Shown: positions 1 to 8,184 of the stretch, piece by piece
Numbering within the stretch: position 1 is the stretch's first letter
Layout of the letters: each line of letters starts with the position of its first letter
Origin: Streptomyces sp. JHA26
Lineage (GTDB): Bacteria > Actinomycetota > Actinomycetes > Streptomycetales > Streptomycetaceae
Assembly (NCBI RefSeq): GCF_002005565.1
Contig: NZ_BDJC01000021.1
Location: forward strand, 42,402-106,401
DNA length: 64,000 nt
Reading direction: 5' to 3'
The notes under the pieces: generated by a model
Told to the model about the DNA's origin: nothing
What the model saw: only the letters and a program-made list of their open reading frames with translations
The model's database searches: none
Program-made: the position numbers and the translations under genes

Positions 1-722
1 TCGCTGTAGACCATGTCGGGAAGTTCCGGCACGGCGAATCGGAACAGCACGAAGGGCCCGTACGTGCCGGGGTGCGGCCCGTTCTCGAACGGGGCGATCT
101 GCAGCGTCACGTTGGACAGCTCCGTGGCGTCGAGCAGTCTGTCGATCTGGGCACGCATCACCTCCGGGCCGCCGACCGGGCGGCGCAGCGCGGTCTCGTC
201 CATGACGACCCACAGCCGGGGCGCGTCCTCGCGGATGAGCAGTTCCTGGCGCTGCATGCGCAGGGCGACGTGGCGCTCGATGTCGTCGGGCCGGGTCTGG
301 CCGATGGCGCCCGAGCGCAGGACCCCGCGCGCGTAGTCCTCGGTCTGCAGCAGCCCGGGGACGAAGTGCGGCTCGTAGGAGCGGATCAGCGAGGCCGCGC
401 CCTCCAGGCTGACGTACATGGAGAACCAGCCCGGGAGGATGTCGTGGAAGCGCTGCCACCACCCGGGCCTGTTCGCGTCCTCGGCCAGCTGGACGAAGAC
501 CTCCGCCTCCTCGTCCCCGACGCCGTAGGCCTTCAGCAGCAACTGGAGGTACGGGATCTTGAGGGCGACCTCGGCCGTCTCCATGCGGCGCACGGTCGCG
601 GGGGCCACGCGCAGGACACGGGCGGCTTCCTCCCGCTTGAGCCCCGCGCGTTCGCGCAGGTCCAGCAGGCGCCGGCCGAGGACGACCTGGCCGACCGTCG
701 GCGCGGACCGCGGCTCGCTCAC
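1..722 (-). CDS. XRE-family transcriptional regulator with DUF5753 domain (3' end beyond window)
   Basis: This is a DNA-binding regulator of the large Streptomyces XRE/DUF5753 class (WhiJ-like). An N-terminal helix-turn-helix covers about residues 12-65 (LGRRLLDLRERAGL, then AARVLRVAPATVRRME). The DUF5753 part starts near residue 90 and includes SYEPHFVPGLLQTEDYARG, the hallmark of the family. The GTG start at 722 is preceded by GGAGG about 7 nt upstream. The gene runs off the window start after 240 codons, close to its full expected length. It diverges from the HATPase gene at 999, and a long perfect inverted repeat (758-794) lies just upstream. In related loci this regulator is paired with an anti-sigma-type HATPase and small proteins, as here; its target genes cannot be read from the sequence. 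Confidence 0.9.
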   Translation of the reverse strand, partial: MSEPRSAPTVGQVVLGRRLLDLRERAGLKREEAARVLRVAPATVRRMETAEVALKIPYLQLLLKAYGVGDEEAEVFVQLAEDANRPGWWQRFHDILPGWFSMYVSLEGAASLIRSYEPHFVPGLLQTEDYARGVLRSGAIGQTRPDDIERHVALRMQRQELLIREDAPRLWVVMDETALRRPVGGPEVMRAQIDRLLDATELSNVTLQIAPFENGPHPGTYGPFVLFRFAVPELPDMVYS

Positions 723-757
723 CGCCCCACCTCCACGAAGAGTCCTGAACAGTCCCG

Positions 758-794
758 TGATCACGGGGTCCCCGGTCCGGGGACCCCGTGATCA
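758..794. promoter_or_regulatory. Perfect 17-bp inverted repeat, candidate operator or leader hairpin
   Basis: Arms 758-774 and 778-794 are perfect reverse complements separated by 3 nt (GTC). The site lies 36 bp upstream of the XRE start in the divergent spacer. It could be an operator for the XRE protein, or a hairpin in its 5' leader. It is not a normal 3' terminator, because no gene ends here. Confidence 0.6.
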
Positions 795-946
795 TCGACG
801 AGCCGGCCGCGATGTGCGCGGACAGCCCGGCGGCGCCATTCGAAGACCCATTCGAAAGTCTGGGCAGACCCTCGGTGATCTGAAGTGGCGCCGCTCGACG
901 TGCTGTTGCGAAGCAGTGTGCCACGCCCTTCCAGACCGTCACACAG

Positions 947-982
947 CACTCTGCACTTTTCAGAGTGACACTTGCCAAGTGT
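947..982. promoter_or_regulatory. Two adjacent short inverted repeats in front of the HATPase gene
   Basis: CACTCTG (947-953) pairs with CAGAGTG (961-967), and ACACTT (968-973) pairs with AAGTGT (977-982). The pair ends 16 bp before the chosen GTG start at 999. Symmetric sites of this spacing suggest binding by a dimeric regulator, most simply the divergent XRE protein. That assignment is inference. Confidence 0.45.
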
Positions 983-998
983 TCCCGGCGGGGCGATA

Positions 999-1640
999 GT
1001 GGCAAGCGTGATTCCGTCCGCGCCCTTAGGAACAGACGCCGCCGAGGCCCCCGTGAGCCTCGGCGCCACCATGGGAGCCGGCCCCGCGGGGGCCGCCGCT
1101 GCCGAGCGCCGGTTCCGTTTCGAGCTGGCCGCGCACCCGGGCTCTCCCGCGCAGGCCAGACACCTGACGCGCGCCCGGCTGAACGGCTGGTCGGTGTGCG
1201 AGGACACCTGTGACACCGCGGCCCTGGTGGTCTCCGAACTGGTGACCAACGCGATCGTGCACACCGCGAGCCGGCACATCGTCTGCGAGCTGCACGACGA
1301 CGACGAGCTGGTGCGCATAGCCGTGCGCGACGAGGGCTGCGCGCCCGGCCAGCCGCACCCGTCGGACGGGCAGCGGCCCGACGACGAGCACGGCAGGGGG
1401 CTCCTCCTCGTCGACGCCCTGTGCGACGCCTGGGGAGCCCACGAGCACGGGCCCGGACTGCTGGTCTGGGCCGAACTGCCGCGCCGGGCCGACGCGCCGC
1501 GCGACCCGTCCGGTCCCCGCGGCGACCTGGGCTGGGGCGCCCGCCCCAAGCCCCGGTCCACCGACACCGTCGGCGACGCGGGCGAGGCGGAGGAACACCA
1601 CCGGGAAGCACACCGCGGAACGGGGACCGCATGGCTATGA
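999..1640 (+). CDS. ATP-binding protein of the anti-sigma factor type (HATPase_c, RsbW/SpoIIAB-like)
   Basis: The protein has about 213 residues and a single GHKL-type ATPase fold. The N box SELVTNAIVHTAS carries Glu80 and Asn84, the G1 box is RDEGCAPGQP, and the G2 box is HGRGLLLVDALCDAWG. Such Streptomyces proteins act as serine kinases or anti-sigma switch proteins, but no target is encoded nearby. A TTG at 972 extends the frame upstream, but GTG at 999 is preferred: a GGCGGGG Shine-Dalgarno sits 4-10 nt before it, and the symmetric repeats at 947-982 would otherwise lie partly inside the gene. The stop overlaps the next gene by 10 nt, so the two are probably cotranslated. The proline/charge-rich C-terminal tail (about 50 residues) lies outside the ATPase fold. 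Confidence 0.85.
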   Translation: MASVIPSAPLGTDAAEAPVSLGATMGAGPAGAAAAERRFRFELAAHPGSPAQARHLTRARLNGWSVCEDTCDTAALVVSELVTNAIVHTASRHIVCELHDDDELVRIAVRDEGCAPGQPHPSDGQRPDDEHGRGLLLVDALCDAWGAHEHGPGLLVWAELPRRADAPRDPSGPRGDLGWGARPKPRSTDTVGDAGEAEEHHREAHRGTGTAWL

Positions 1641-2071
1641 GGGCTCCGTCCGGCAGTCGCCCGCTCGGCCTGGACACCCTGGTCCGTCTGCAGCGCGCGC
1701 TGCACGAGTCCGGAACGCCCCGGCGACTGCTCGTGCCGGACGGCATGACGGCCCCGCTCGGCTGCGACGCGGTGGCGGTGCCCGCGCGCTTCGGCCCGCT
1801 GGTGATGCCCCGGCTGCCGCGCGTGGGGTGCGTCTACGCCGACGAGGCGCACTGGTGGTGGATCGTCCCGTCCGACTCCGACTACGCCCTGGAGTGGCCC
1901 GCCCCGGCCCGGTACGCCACCGGCGCGGTCGTTCCCGACGCCCCGGGCGTTCCCGGTCTGATACACCGGCCGGACGGCACGGTCCCCTACACCCCGCCCA
2001 TCCCGCTCTACCTGGCCCTGTGCCGCCTGACGGGCACGACGCCGACGTGGTCACGCCCGGTGACCGCGTAG
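1631..2071 (+). CDS. Conserved Streptomyces hypothetical protein, 146 aa
   Basis: I do not recognise a domain. The protein starts at ATG 1631 inside the end of the HATPase gene and carries a tryptophan-rich centre (DEAHWWWIVPSD, then ALEWPAP), followed by a PDGTVPYTPPIPLYLALC segment. Codon use is strongly GC-biased at third positions, as in neighbouring real genes. The 10-nt overlap with the HATPase gene and the XRE/HATPase context suggest that it belongs to the same regulatory module, where small partner proteins of unknown role are usual. No signal peptide or membrane segment is visible. Confidence 0.75.
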   Translation: MAMRAPSGSRPLGLDTLVRLQRALHESGTPRRLLVPDGMTAPLGCDAVAVPARFGPLVMPRLPRVGCVYADEAHWWWIVPSDSDYALEWPAPARYATGAVVPDAPGVPGLIHRPDGTVPYTPPIPLYLALCRLTGTTPTWSRPVTA

Positions 2072-2121
2072 CCCCGGCACCCTCCCCTCACACCTCGGCG
2101 CCCGTTCGCCCGGCGCCCGCG

Positions 2122-2159
2122 GGCCGTGTCACGCGGCCGTGTCACGCGGCCGCGTCACC
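2122..2159. repeat. Three 13-bp direct repeats
   Basis: GGCCGTGTCACGC occurs at 2122 and 2135, and a diverged copy starts at 2148. The array spans the stop codon of the small gene at 2142 and the convergent gap. Confidence 0.6.
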
Positions 2160-2327
2160 GGCGGGCTCGCCGCCGCGGACGACGACCAGGAACATGTCCG
2201 TGGCGAGGTCCATGACGACCTCGGCGGGCAGGCCCTCCAGACGCCGCGCCTGCGCGAACTCCTCCGCGGGCCAGGACCCGCGCGGGCCACCGGCGGGGAA
2301 GCGTTCGAGCACCGTTCGCCCGTTCAC
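2142..2327 (-). CDS. Small conserved hypothetical protein, 61 aa
   Basis: This is a short protein with a well-formed start: GTG at 2327 is preceded by GGAGGT with about 5 nt spacing. The body contains RFPAGGPRGSWPAEEFA and PAEVVMDLATDMFLVVV, and reads like the family of tiny Streptomyces proteins that accompany XRE/HATPase modules. It converges on the 146-aa gene across a 70-bp gap. No motif gives a function. The strong ribosome site and the ordered hydrophobic and charged pattern make it more likely real than a chance frame. Confidence 0.6.
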   Translation of the reverse strand: MNGRTVLERFPAGGPRGSWPAEEFAQARRLEGLPAEVVMDLATDMFLVVVRGGEPAGDAAA

Positions 2328-2482
2328 CCTGCACCTCCATGTAGCGCTGTACTCGTAGAGTCAAACGCCAACCATGGAGTGAACGCCTCGCGAAGTGACG
2401 GTACTGAGACCAAGTCGACACCCGTTCACCGCAAAGTGTGAGCGCCGTCTCAGCTGTTCGGATCCTTTCGCCACGGTGCGTG

Positions 2483-3172
2483 TCAGTCCTCGTACTCGTC
2501 GTGGTACCGGATGCCCTCACCGCCCACGGGCGCCCCGAGAGCCGACGCCCGCCCCTCCGGTCGTTCCCACGGCTCCCGCCGGCCCAGCGCGGTGAGGTCG
2601 AGGAGACTGGTGGTCGACCCGAGCCCGTCGAGGCCGCGTCCGTACGTCGAGTAGGTGTGGAAGACCCGGTCGCGGTCCCGCAGGAAGCAGCTGAGTCCCG
2701 GCCGCTCGGTGAGTTCGCCCTCGCGTTCGAGGGTCACCTCGAAGTCGGTGTTGAAGTCGCTGACGCAGGACGAGTACCAGGGCAGCGTCCAGCCCATCCG
2801 TGCCTTGAACGGCAGGATCTTCGGGTACGGCGCCCGGGACACCGCCGCGAAGGACGTACCGCGTGCGCGCAGGTGCGCGAGGTGCCCGATCTGGTCCAGG
2901 AACGCGGAGCAGCCGCGGCAGCCGGCGTCCCACTCGGGGGCGAACATGAAGTGGTGGACGATGAGCTGGTCGCGCCCCTCGAAGAGGTCGAGCAGGGAGG
3001 CCTTGCCGCCGCCGCCCTCGAAGACGTACTCCTTGTCGACCTCCACCATCGGCAGTCCGCGCCGCTCGGCGTTGAGCGCGTCCCGGGCGCGTGTGGCCGC
3101 CTTCTCCTTGGCCAGCAGGGCCGCGCGCGCCGCGCGCCAGTCCTCGCGCGAGGCGATCTCGGGAAGCGACAT
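2483..3172 (-). CDS. DUF899 family thioredoxin-like protein
   Basis: A 229-residue protein of the DUF899 family, which has a thioredoxin-like fold and unknown substrate. The N-terminal helical part (REDWRAARAALLAKEKAATR) is followed by the typical DUF899 core: YVFEGGGG, a DLFEGRDQLIVHHFMF segment, then WDAGCRGCSAFLDQ with a CxxC pair at Cys85 and Cys88, and NTDFEVTLEREGEL. The C-terminus has the usual LLDLTALGRRE and ends in a short acidic tail. The start is ATG 3172, with GGAGGAG about 9 nt upstream. It appears to be a single-gene unit. The CxxC suggests a redox role, but no partner is visible. Confidence 0.9.
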   Translation of the reverse strand: MSLPEIASREDWRAARAALLAKEKAATRARDALNAERRGLPMVEVDKEYVFEGGGGKASLLDLFEGRDQLIVHHFMFAPEWDAGCRGCSAFLDQIGHLAHLRARGTSFAAVSRAPYPKILPFKARMGWTLPWYSSCVSDFNTDFEVTLEREGELTERPGLSCFLRDRDRVFHTYSTYGRGLDGLGSTTSLLDLTALGRREPWERPEGRASALGAPVGGEGIRYHDEYED

Positions 3173-3330
3173 GGGCTCCAGCTCCTCCTGTGCAGCGGTC
3201 CGTCGGGGTGCTGACCGGTGGCGGGAGGGGAACTCATCGCAGCGCGGCGGGTTTTTCCCGGACCGGCGCCGCGGATTCACGAAGGCCCGGCGGCTCGGCG
3301 ACCCGGCGGCTCGGCGACCCTGCATGAGCG

Positions 3331-5199
3331 CTACCCGGCGGCCGGCAGCTCCGGCAGGCGCAGTCCCGCGCGTTCGCGCCGCACGGTCAGCTCGTCCCGC
3401 AGCTCGGTGAGCCGTTCGGTGTGCCGGGGTGCGAGACGGCCGCTGTCGTCGAGGTGCACGGCGCACGCGGTGGTGGTGTCGACGAGCCGTTCCAGGACGG
3501 CGGCGACCTCGTCGGCGCCCGCGGAGTGCCGGGCGAGCGTCGGCAGCTCGGCGGCGGCGAGGGCGACGGCGGTACGGGCCTCGGCGAGGGTGCGGTAGGC
3601 CTCCCGGCGCAGCCGCCACCGGGCGGCGCGGTCGTCGGACTCGCTCAGGACGTGGGCGAGGTAGGCGTGCGCGGCGCCGTCCGCCGCCTCCAGTCGGGCG
3701 CGGACCGTGCCACCGCGCTGTCCCGGCATCGGCAGATGCCCGACGATCAGCACGATCGCGCAGGCCAGCAGGGTCTCCCCGATGCGGCTGAGCGCGGCCT
3801 GGGGTTCGCCGCCGGTCATGACCAGCGCGAGGACGAGGACGGTGACGACGGCGGTCTGGGCGGCGAAGTGCCGGGTGGCGACGGGCACGAGGGCGCCGCT
3901 GACGGCGACGAGCGCGACGAGTCCCTCCGGTCGGGGCAGTACGGCGGCGAACCCGGCGAAGACGAGTGCCCCGAGGACGGTTCCGGCCGCCCGGCACAGC
4001 ACCCTGGACGCGAGCGGCCCGAGGTCGGGCTTGACCAGGAAGACCACGGTGGCGGGCAGCCAGTACCAGTGCTGGTGCGCGCCGTACCAGTGGCCGTGGT
4101 GCAGGACCTGGGCGACGGCCACGCCGGCTCCGAAGCACAGACCGAGGCGCAGCCCGTACTCCCGGCCGCCGACGCCGAGGACGGTGCGCGTCACGGAGGC
4201 GAACGACCGGTTGCGGGTGTGCAGGTCCCGGCCGCTGCCCCGGTCGAAGGCCTCCGCGGCGTGCAGGAGGGCGTCGTCGAGGGCGCGCAGGGCCGGTTCG
4301 GTGCGGGCGGGGGCGGGCAACGGCCCGGGGTGGGTGTTGCCGCGGACGGCCGCGGCGAGTCGCCGGGGCCCTTCGGCGGCCCGCGCGGGCACGGGGTGCT
4401 CCGCCCAGGCGAGCGCGGTCGCGGCCTCGCCGAGGGGCAGCGCGGCGGCGTACTGCGCGTGCAGCCGCCGCTCGGCCGCGGAGGAGGGGTGGCGTCGCAG
4501 CCGGGGTCCGGCGAGCGCGTCCTGCGCGTGGTCGAGGGCGGCGGTGAGCGCGGCGCGGCGGACGCCGGCGTGTTCGGTGCCGGCGGCCTCCAGCAGCGCG
4601 GCGACGGCGTCGTACACGGCGGCGACGGCCGCGCGCTCCCCGTCGAAGCGGAAGTCGAGGCGCACGTCGCCGGTGAGGGAGCCGGGTGTGGGCAGGAGCA
4701 GCCGCAGGGCGAGCAGCCATCCGGCGCCGGCGAGGAAGGCGAGGACGCTCTGCCACCCCGGGTCGGGCAGCGGCATGCCGGCGCCCACGGCCGTGGTGAC
4801 CAGCATCTGCGTCCCGGTCCCGGATCCGACGGCGCCGACGGCGCTGATGCCTCCGGCGACCAGCCCGAGCACGGTCAGCGCCAGGGTCAGCGGGACGGGG
4901 CCGAGGTGCTGCCCCGCGACGATGCCGGCCGACAGCCCGGCCGCCCCCGCGAGCGCGGGCACGCCGATCCGGCGGACGGACGTGCGGCGGCTGCCCGGCC
5001 GGTCGTTGAGGCCGGCCAGCATGGCGGCGACGGCGGCGACGACACCGAGGGAGGTCCGCCCGGCGAGCAGGGCGGCGAGCAGCAGCGGCCCGCCGGCCAG
5101 CGCGCCCCGCGTGACCGCGCTCCAGGGCACGGGGCCGCGCTGGGCACTCAGGGTGTGGGCGAGCCAGGGCGGAAGCGCGAGGGCGGCGGGGCGGGGCAC
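3331..5199 (-). CDS. FUSC family membrane protein (fusaric acid resistance / aromatic acid exporter type)
   Basis: A 622-residue integral membrane protein with two blocks of hydrophobic helices, at about residues 25-165 and 350-485, each followed by a long soluble helical region. This is the two-repeat layout of FUSC/YccS proteins. The second block contains YGLRLGLCFGAGVAVAQVL and the family-typical YWLPATVVFLVKPDLGPLASR. Family members export aromatic acids or serve as channels; the substrate here is unknown. The chosen GTG at 5199 has AGGAG 12 nt upstream, a slightly long spacing, so a nearby internal start is possible. It sits 217 bp after the nucleotidyltransferase gene and is probably transcribed alone. 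Confidence 0.88.
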   Translation of the reverse strand: MPRPAALALPPWLAHTLSAQRGPVPWSAVTRGALAGGPLLLAALLAGRTSLGVVAAVAAMLAGLNDRPGSRRTSVRRIGVPALAGAAGLSAGIVAGQHLGPVPLTLALTVLGLVAGGISAVGAVGSGTGTQMLVTTAVGAGMPLPDPGWQSVLAFLAGAGWLLALRLLLPTPGSLTGDVRLDFRFDGERAAVAAVYDAVAALLEAAGTEHAGVRRAALTAALDHAQDALAGPRLRRHPSSAAERRLHAQYAAALPLGEAATALAWAEHPVPARAAEGPRRLAAAVRGNTHPGPLPAPARTEPALRALDDALLHAAEAFDRGSGRDLHTRNRSFASVTRTVLGVGGREYGLRLGLCFGAGVAVAQVLHHGHWYGAHQHWYWLPATVVFLVKPDLGPLASRVLCRAAGTVLGALVFAGFAAVLPRPEGLVALVAVSGALVPVATRHFAAQTAVVTVLVLALVMTGGEPQAALSRIGETLLACAIVLIVGHLPMPGQRGGTVRARLEAADGAAHAYLAHVLSESDDRAARWRLRREAYRTLAEARTAVALAAAELPTLARHSAGADEVAAVLERLVDTTTACAVHLDDSGRLAPRHTERLTELRDELTVRRERAGLRLPELPAAG

Positions 5200-5359
5200 G
5201 GGGCGCGGGGCTCCTGTCGGCTGGTCGAGGGCGAGGGTGAGCCTTCGGGCGACGGTGGCCGGGCTGTGACGTGCGCTGTCAAGGGTACGGGCCGTTTTTG
5301 ATGGACCGGAAACGGGCGTATTTCGGGCAGATGACGGGGCCGGCCGGGCGGGGCGGGCG

Positions 5360-5396
5360 TCTCCTGTCCTGGCGGAGGTGCCTTCTCCTGTCCTGG
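5360..5396. repeat. 13-bp direct repeat
   Basis: TCTCCTGTCCTGG occurs at 5360-5372 and 5384-5396 in the gap upstream of the FUSC gene. No function is evident. Confidence 0.5.
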
Positions 5397-5416
5397 TGGG
5401 GGGGTCTTTCTCCTTC

Positions 5417-6187
5417 CTAGCCGTGCCGGGCCGCCTCCATGGCCGCGCGCAGCAGCTCCTCGGCCCGCGTGAGCGCCGCCGTCAGGGACCGCGGGTCCGC
5501 CGTCGGACGCGTCAGGAGCGCGTCGATCCCGCCCAGCCCCGCCCGCTCGACGAGTCCCTTCTCGTTGGTGACCCACTGTCCGCGTGCCGCCAGCACCGCG
5601 TGGGCCGTCTGGGTGGCGGCGAGGGCGATCGCGCCGACGACCTGGGTCAGTGCTCCCCTGGGGGCATGACCGGTCTTGGCGTAGGCGAGGCCGGCCGTGG
5701 CCGTGCCGTACCAGCGCTCGGGGGCGGTGGCGCGGAGGGCGTCCGGGTAGGCGGGGCGGGGCAGTTCTCCACGCAGCACCTCGTTGACGGCGAGCTCCGC
5801 GACCACCAGGTACGTCGGGATGCCCGCCAGGTGGAACATCAGCGGCTCCACGCCGAAGCGGCCCGCCTCCGCCGTCTCGCGCTCGACCACGTCGAGGTCG
5901 CGGTAGTGCACGTCGACCCGGCGCTCGTCGATCGTCAGCCAGGCGCCGCCGTTGAAGACGCCGCCGCCCCACGCTCCGATGTCGGAGACCTCCCCCGGCC
6001 AGCCGAGGGCACGGAGGTCGTCCGGGTCGAAGGCGCCCCGGTAGTAGACGGCCAGGTCCCAGTCGCTGTCGGGCCGGTGGGTGCCCTGGGCCCGGGATCC
6101 GCCGAGGGCGACGGCCCGGACCGTGGGCAGGGCGGCGAGCCGGTCGGCGGTCGTGTCGAGGAATTCCTGGTCCGTGAGGGAGGGCAC
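5417..6187 (-). CDS. Nucleotidyltransferase domain protein
   Basis: A 256-residue protein with the pol-beta-type nucleotidyltransferase signature LGGSRAQGTHRPDSDWDLAV (residues about 28-47; the DWD acidic pair binds metal). A third acidic strand, ERRVDVHYRDLD, follows near residue 95. The rest is helical and resembles aminoglycoside or kanamycin nucleotidyltransferase-like proteins with a C-terminal helical domain. Transfer of a nucleotide to a small molecule or protein is the family reaction; the acceptor is unknown. The GTG at 6187 has GGGAG 11 nt upstream. It follows the iminopeptidase gene by 29 bp on the same strand, so the two may be cotranscribed. Confidence 0.85.
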   Translation of the reverse strand: MPSLTDQEFLDTTADRLAALPTVRAVALGGSRAQGTHRPDSDWDLAVYYRGAFDPDDLRALGWPGEVSDIGAWGGGVFNGGAWLTIDERRVDVHYRDLDVVERETAEAGRFGVEPLMFHLAGIPTYLVVAELAVNEVLRGELPRPAYPDALRATAPERWYGTATAGLAYAKTGHAPRGALTQVVGAIALAATQTAHAVLAARGQWVTNEKGLVERAGLGGIDALLTRPTADPRSLTAALTRAEELLRAAMEAARHG

Positions 6188-6216
6188 TGCGACGGGCTCC
6201 CGGGGGTGCGGTGTGG

Positions 6217-7191
6217 TCAGGGGCGGGAGCGGGCGTACTTGTCGGTCGCCGCCACCAGTGCGGTGTCGCCGTCCGCTCCGGCGTCGTGTCCCGCCTCGTC
6301 GACGACCACCAGTTCGCTGTCCGGCCAGGCGTGGTGGAGCCGCCAGACGATGCCGAGGAGGTTGCCGAAGTCGAGGCTGCCCTGCACCAGGGTGCCGGGG
6401 ATGCCTTTGAGCAGGTGCGCGTCCCGCAGGACCACGCCCTCGTCGTTGCCGTCGCCGAGGAAGTGGTCGTTGCCCCAGTAGTGCGTGACGGTGCGGGCGA
6501 AGCCCAGGCGGAACACCGGGTCCTGGAAACGCGCGACCGAGCCCGGCGGCGCGGGGATGATCGCCGTCTCCCAGTCGGTCCAGGCCCGCGCGGCCCGCTC
6601 CCGCACGGCCGGGTCGGGTGACTCCAGCAGCCGGCTGTAGGCGGCGGCCAGGTTGCCGTCGCGCTCGTCGGCGGGCAGCTCGGCGAGGAACCGCTCGTGG
6701 GCCTCCGGGAAGATGCTCCCCAGTCCCCGGGTGAGCAGGTCCACCTCGGGGTTCGAGCCGGTCGCGACTCCGGTCAGGACGAGTTCGGACACGACGCCCG
6801 GGTGGGTCTGTGCGTACCGCAGCGCCAGGGCCGACCCCCACGACACGCCCCACACCAGCCACCGCTCGATGCCCAGGTGGGCGCGCAGTCGCTCCAGGTC
6901 CGCCATGACGTGGGCGGTCGTGTTCACGCTCATGTCGGTGGTGTGGTCGCTCGCGGGCGGCACCGACCGTCCGGCGCCCCGCTGGTCGAGCAGCACGATC
7001 CGGTAGGCGTCCGGGTCGAAGTAGCGTCTGAGGCCCGGGGTCGCGCGGGACCCGGGGCCGCCGTGCAGCACCACCGCGGGCTTGCCGTGCGGGTTGCCGC
7101 AGGTCTCCCAGTAGATGTGGTTGCCGTCCCCCACGTCGAGCATGCCGTGGTCGTACGGTTCGATCTCCGGATACCTGCCCCTCGTGCCCAT
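6217..7191 (-). CDS. pip: Proline iminopeptidase (alpha/beta hydrolase)
   Basis: A 324-residue alpha/beta hydrolase that removes N-terminal proline from peptides. Diagnostic features are HGGPGSRATPG (oxyanion region, near residue 43), DQRGAGRS, the nucleophile elbow GVSWGSALA (Ser near residue 117), and a C-terminal DEAGHDAG carrying the catalytic His. Length fits the family (about 320). ATG 7191 is used as the start; an ATG at 7227 would add 12 residues, but AAAGGAG sits directly against it, too close for a ribosome site. UDG, pip and the nucleotidyltransferase gene form a same-strand run. Confidence 0.93.
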   Translation of the reverse strand: MGTRGRYPEIEPYDHGMLDVGDGNHIYWETCGNPHGKPAVVLHGGPGSRATPGLRRYFDPDAYRIVLLDQRGAGRSVPPASDHTTDMSVNTTAHVMADLERLRAHLGIERWLVWGVSWGSALALRYAQTHPGVVSELVLTGVATGSNPEVDLLTRGLGSIFPEAHERFLAELPADERDGNLAAAYSRLLESPDPAVRERAARAWTDWETAIIPAPPGSVARFQDPVFRLGFARTVTHYWGNDHFLGDGNDEGVVLRDAHLLKGIPGTLVQGSLDFGNLLGIVWRLHHAWPDSELVVVDEAGHDAGADGDTALVAATDKYARSRP

Positions 7192-7223
7192 CGGATCACC
7201 GTAACGCCGGGCGTCCCGGCCGT

Positions 7224-7946
7224 TCATCTCCTTTGTTCCGTGGGCAGCCCCGCCGCTCCCGCCGCGGTGCGCAGTACGTCCCGGAGCATCTCGGGGGTGA
7301 GCCGGCCGGTGAAGGTGTTGCGCTGGCTGACGTGGAAGCAGCCGAAGAGGTGCAGGTCGGGGCCGTCGGGGGTGTGCAGCGTGACGTGGGCGCCGTGCGC
7401 GAAGGCGGGGCGGGGCCGGGGCACGGTCCAGCCGGCCGCGGCGAACGCGGGCAGCGCGGCCTGCCACCCGAAGGCGCCGAGGACGACCACGGCGCGCAGC
7501 GTCGGCCGCAGCAGGCCCAGTTCCTGGACGAGCCACGGGCGGCAGGTGTCGCGCTCCGCGGGGGTGGGTTTGTTGGCGGGCGGGGCGCAGTGCACCGGGG
7601 AGGTGACGCGCACGCCGTGCAGTTCCAGGCCGTCGTCGGCGGAGACCGCGGTGGGCCGGGACGCGAGCCCCACGTCGTACAGCGCCCGGTACAGCACGTC
7701 ACCGGAGCGGTCGCCGGTGAACATCCGGCCGGTACGGTTGCCGCCGTGGGCCGCGGGGGCGAGCCCGACGATCAGCAGGCGCGCGTCCGGCGGGCCGAAG
7801 CCGGGCACCGGGCGGCCCCAGTACGTCCAGTCGGCGAAGGCCGCCCGCTTGGTGCGGGCCACCTCCTCCCGCCAGGCGACCAGTCGCGGACAGGCCCGGC
7901 ACCCCGCGATCCGCTGGTCGAGTCCGACGAGGCCGCTGGTGTCCAT
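7224..7946 (-). CDS. Family 5 uracil-DNA glycosylase (UdgB type)
   Basis: A 240-residue DNA repair glycosylase that removes uracil and some other deaminated bases. The two active-site motifs of family 5 are present: [19 protein letters not shown] (motif I, near residue 60) and [13 protein letters not shown] (motif II, near residue 205). The first motif has the Ala/His replacement typical of UDGb rather than the Asp of family 1. Four cysteines (Cys16 and Cys19 near the N-terminus, plus later ones) are positioned as in the iron-sulfur cluster of this family. The start ATG 7946 has GGTGGGGG just upstream. Its promoter region holds tandem repeats (7955-8123). Confidence 0.92.
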   Translation of the reverse strand: MDTSGLVGLDQRIAGCRACPRLVAWREEVARTKRAAFADWTYWGRPVPGFGPPDARLLIVGLAPAAHGGNRTGRMFTGDRSGDVLYRALYDVGLASRPTAVSADDGLELHGVRVTSPVHCAPPANKPTPAERDTCRPWLVQELGLLRPTLRAVVVLGAFGWQAALPAFAAAGWTVPRPRPAFAHGAHVTLHTPDGPDLHLFGCFHVSQRNTFTGRLTPEMLRDVLRTAAGAAGLPTEQRR

Positions 7947-7954
7947 GTCCCCCA

Positions 7955-8123
7955 CCGTAAGACCACGGGCCACCGCCGTAAGACCACGGGCCACCGCCGT
8001 AAGACCACCGGGCCACCGCGCCGACGCCCGGGGATCACCGCGCCGCCAACCGGGGATCACCGCGCCGCCGCCTGCCGTTCGGCACGGCACCCGGCGCTCC
8101 GCGTCCCTGCGCTCCGCGTCCCT
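7955..8123. repeat. Cluster of three short tandem repeats in a divergent promoter region
   Basis: A 21-bp unit (CCGTAAGACCACGGGCCACCG) is repeated three times at 7955-8018; the third copy carries one extra C. A 19-bp unit starting CGGGGATCACC occurs at 8029-8047 and 8051-8069. A 15-bp unit, GCGCTCCGCGTCCCT, occurs at 8094-8108 and 8109-8123. All lie between the divergent UDG and S4-protein genes. They look like replication-slippage arrays, so copy number may vary between strains. Confidence 0.85.
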
Positions 8124-8184
8124 GCGTCCCCGTCCCGCCGATATCCGATCCCCTCCGCGGAGGCCGGGCGACTAAGGTCGGGGC

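Noticed and set aside
972..998. TTG at 972 as the start of the HATPase gene
   Set aside because: GTG 999 has a better ribosome site, and the longer form would begin inside the symmetric repeats of the control region.
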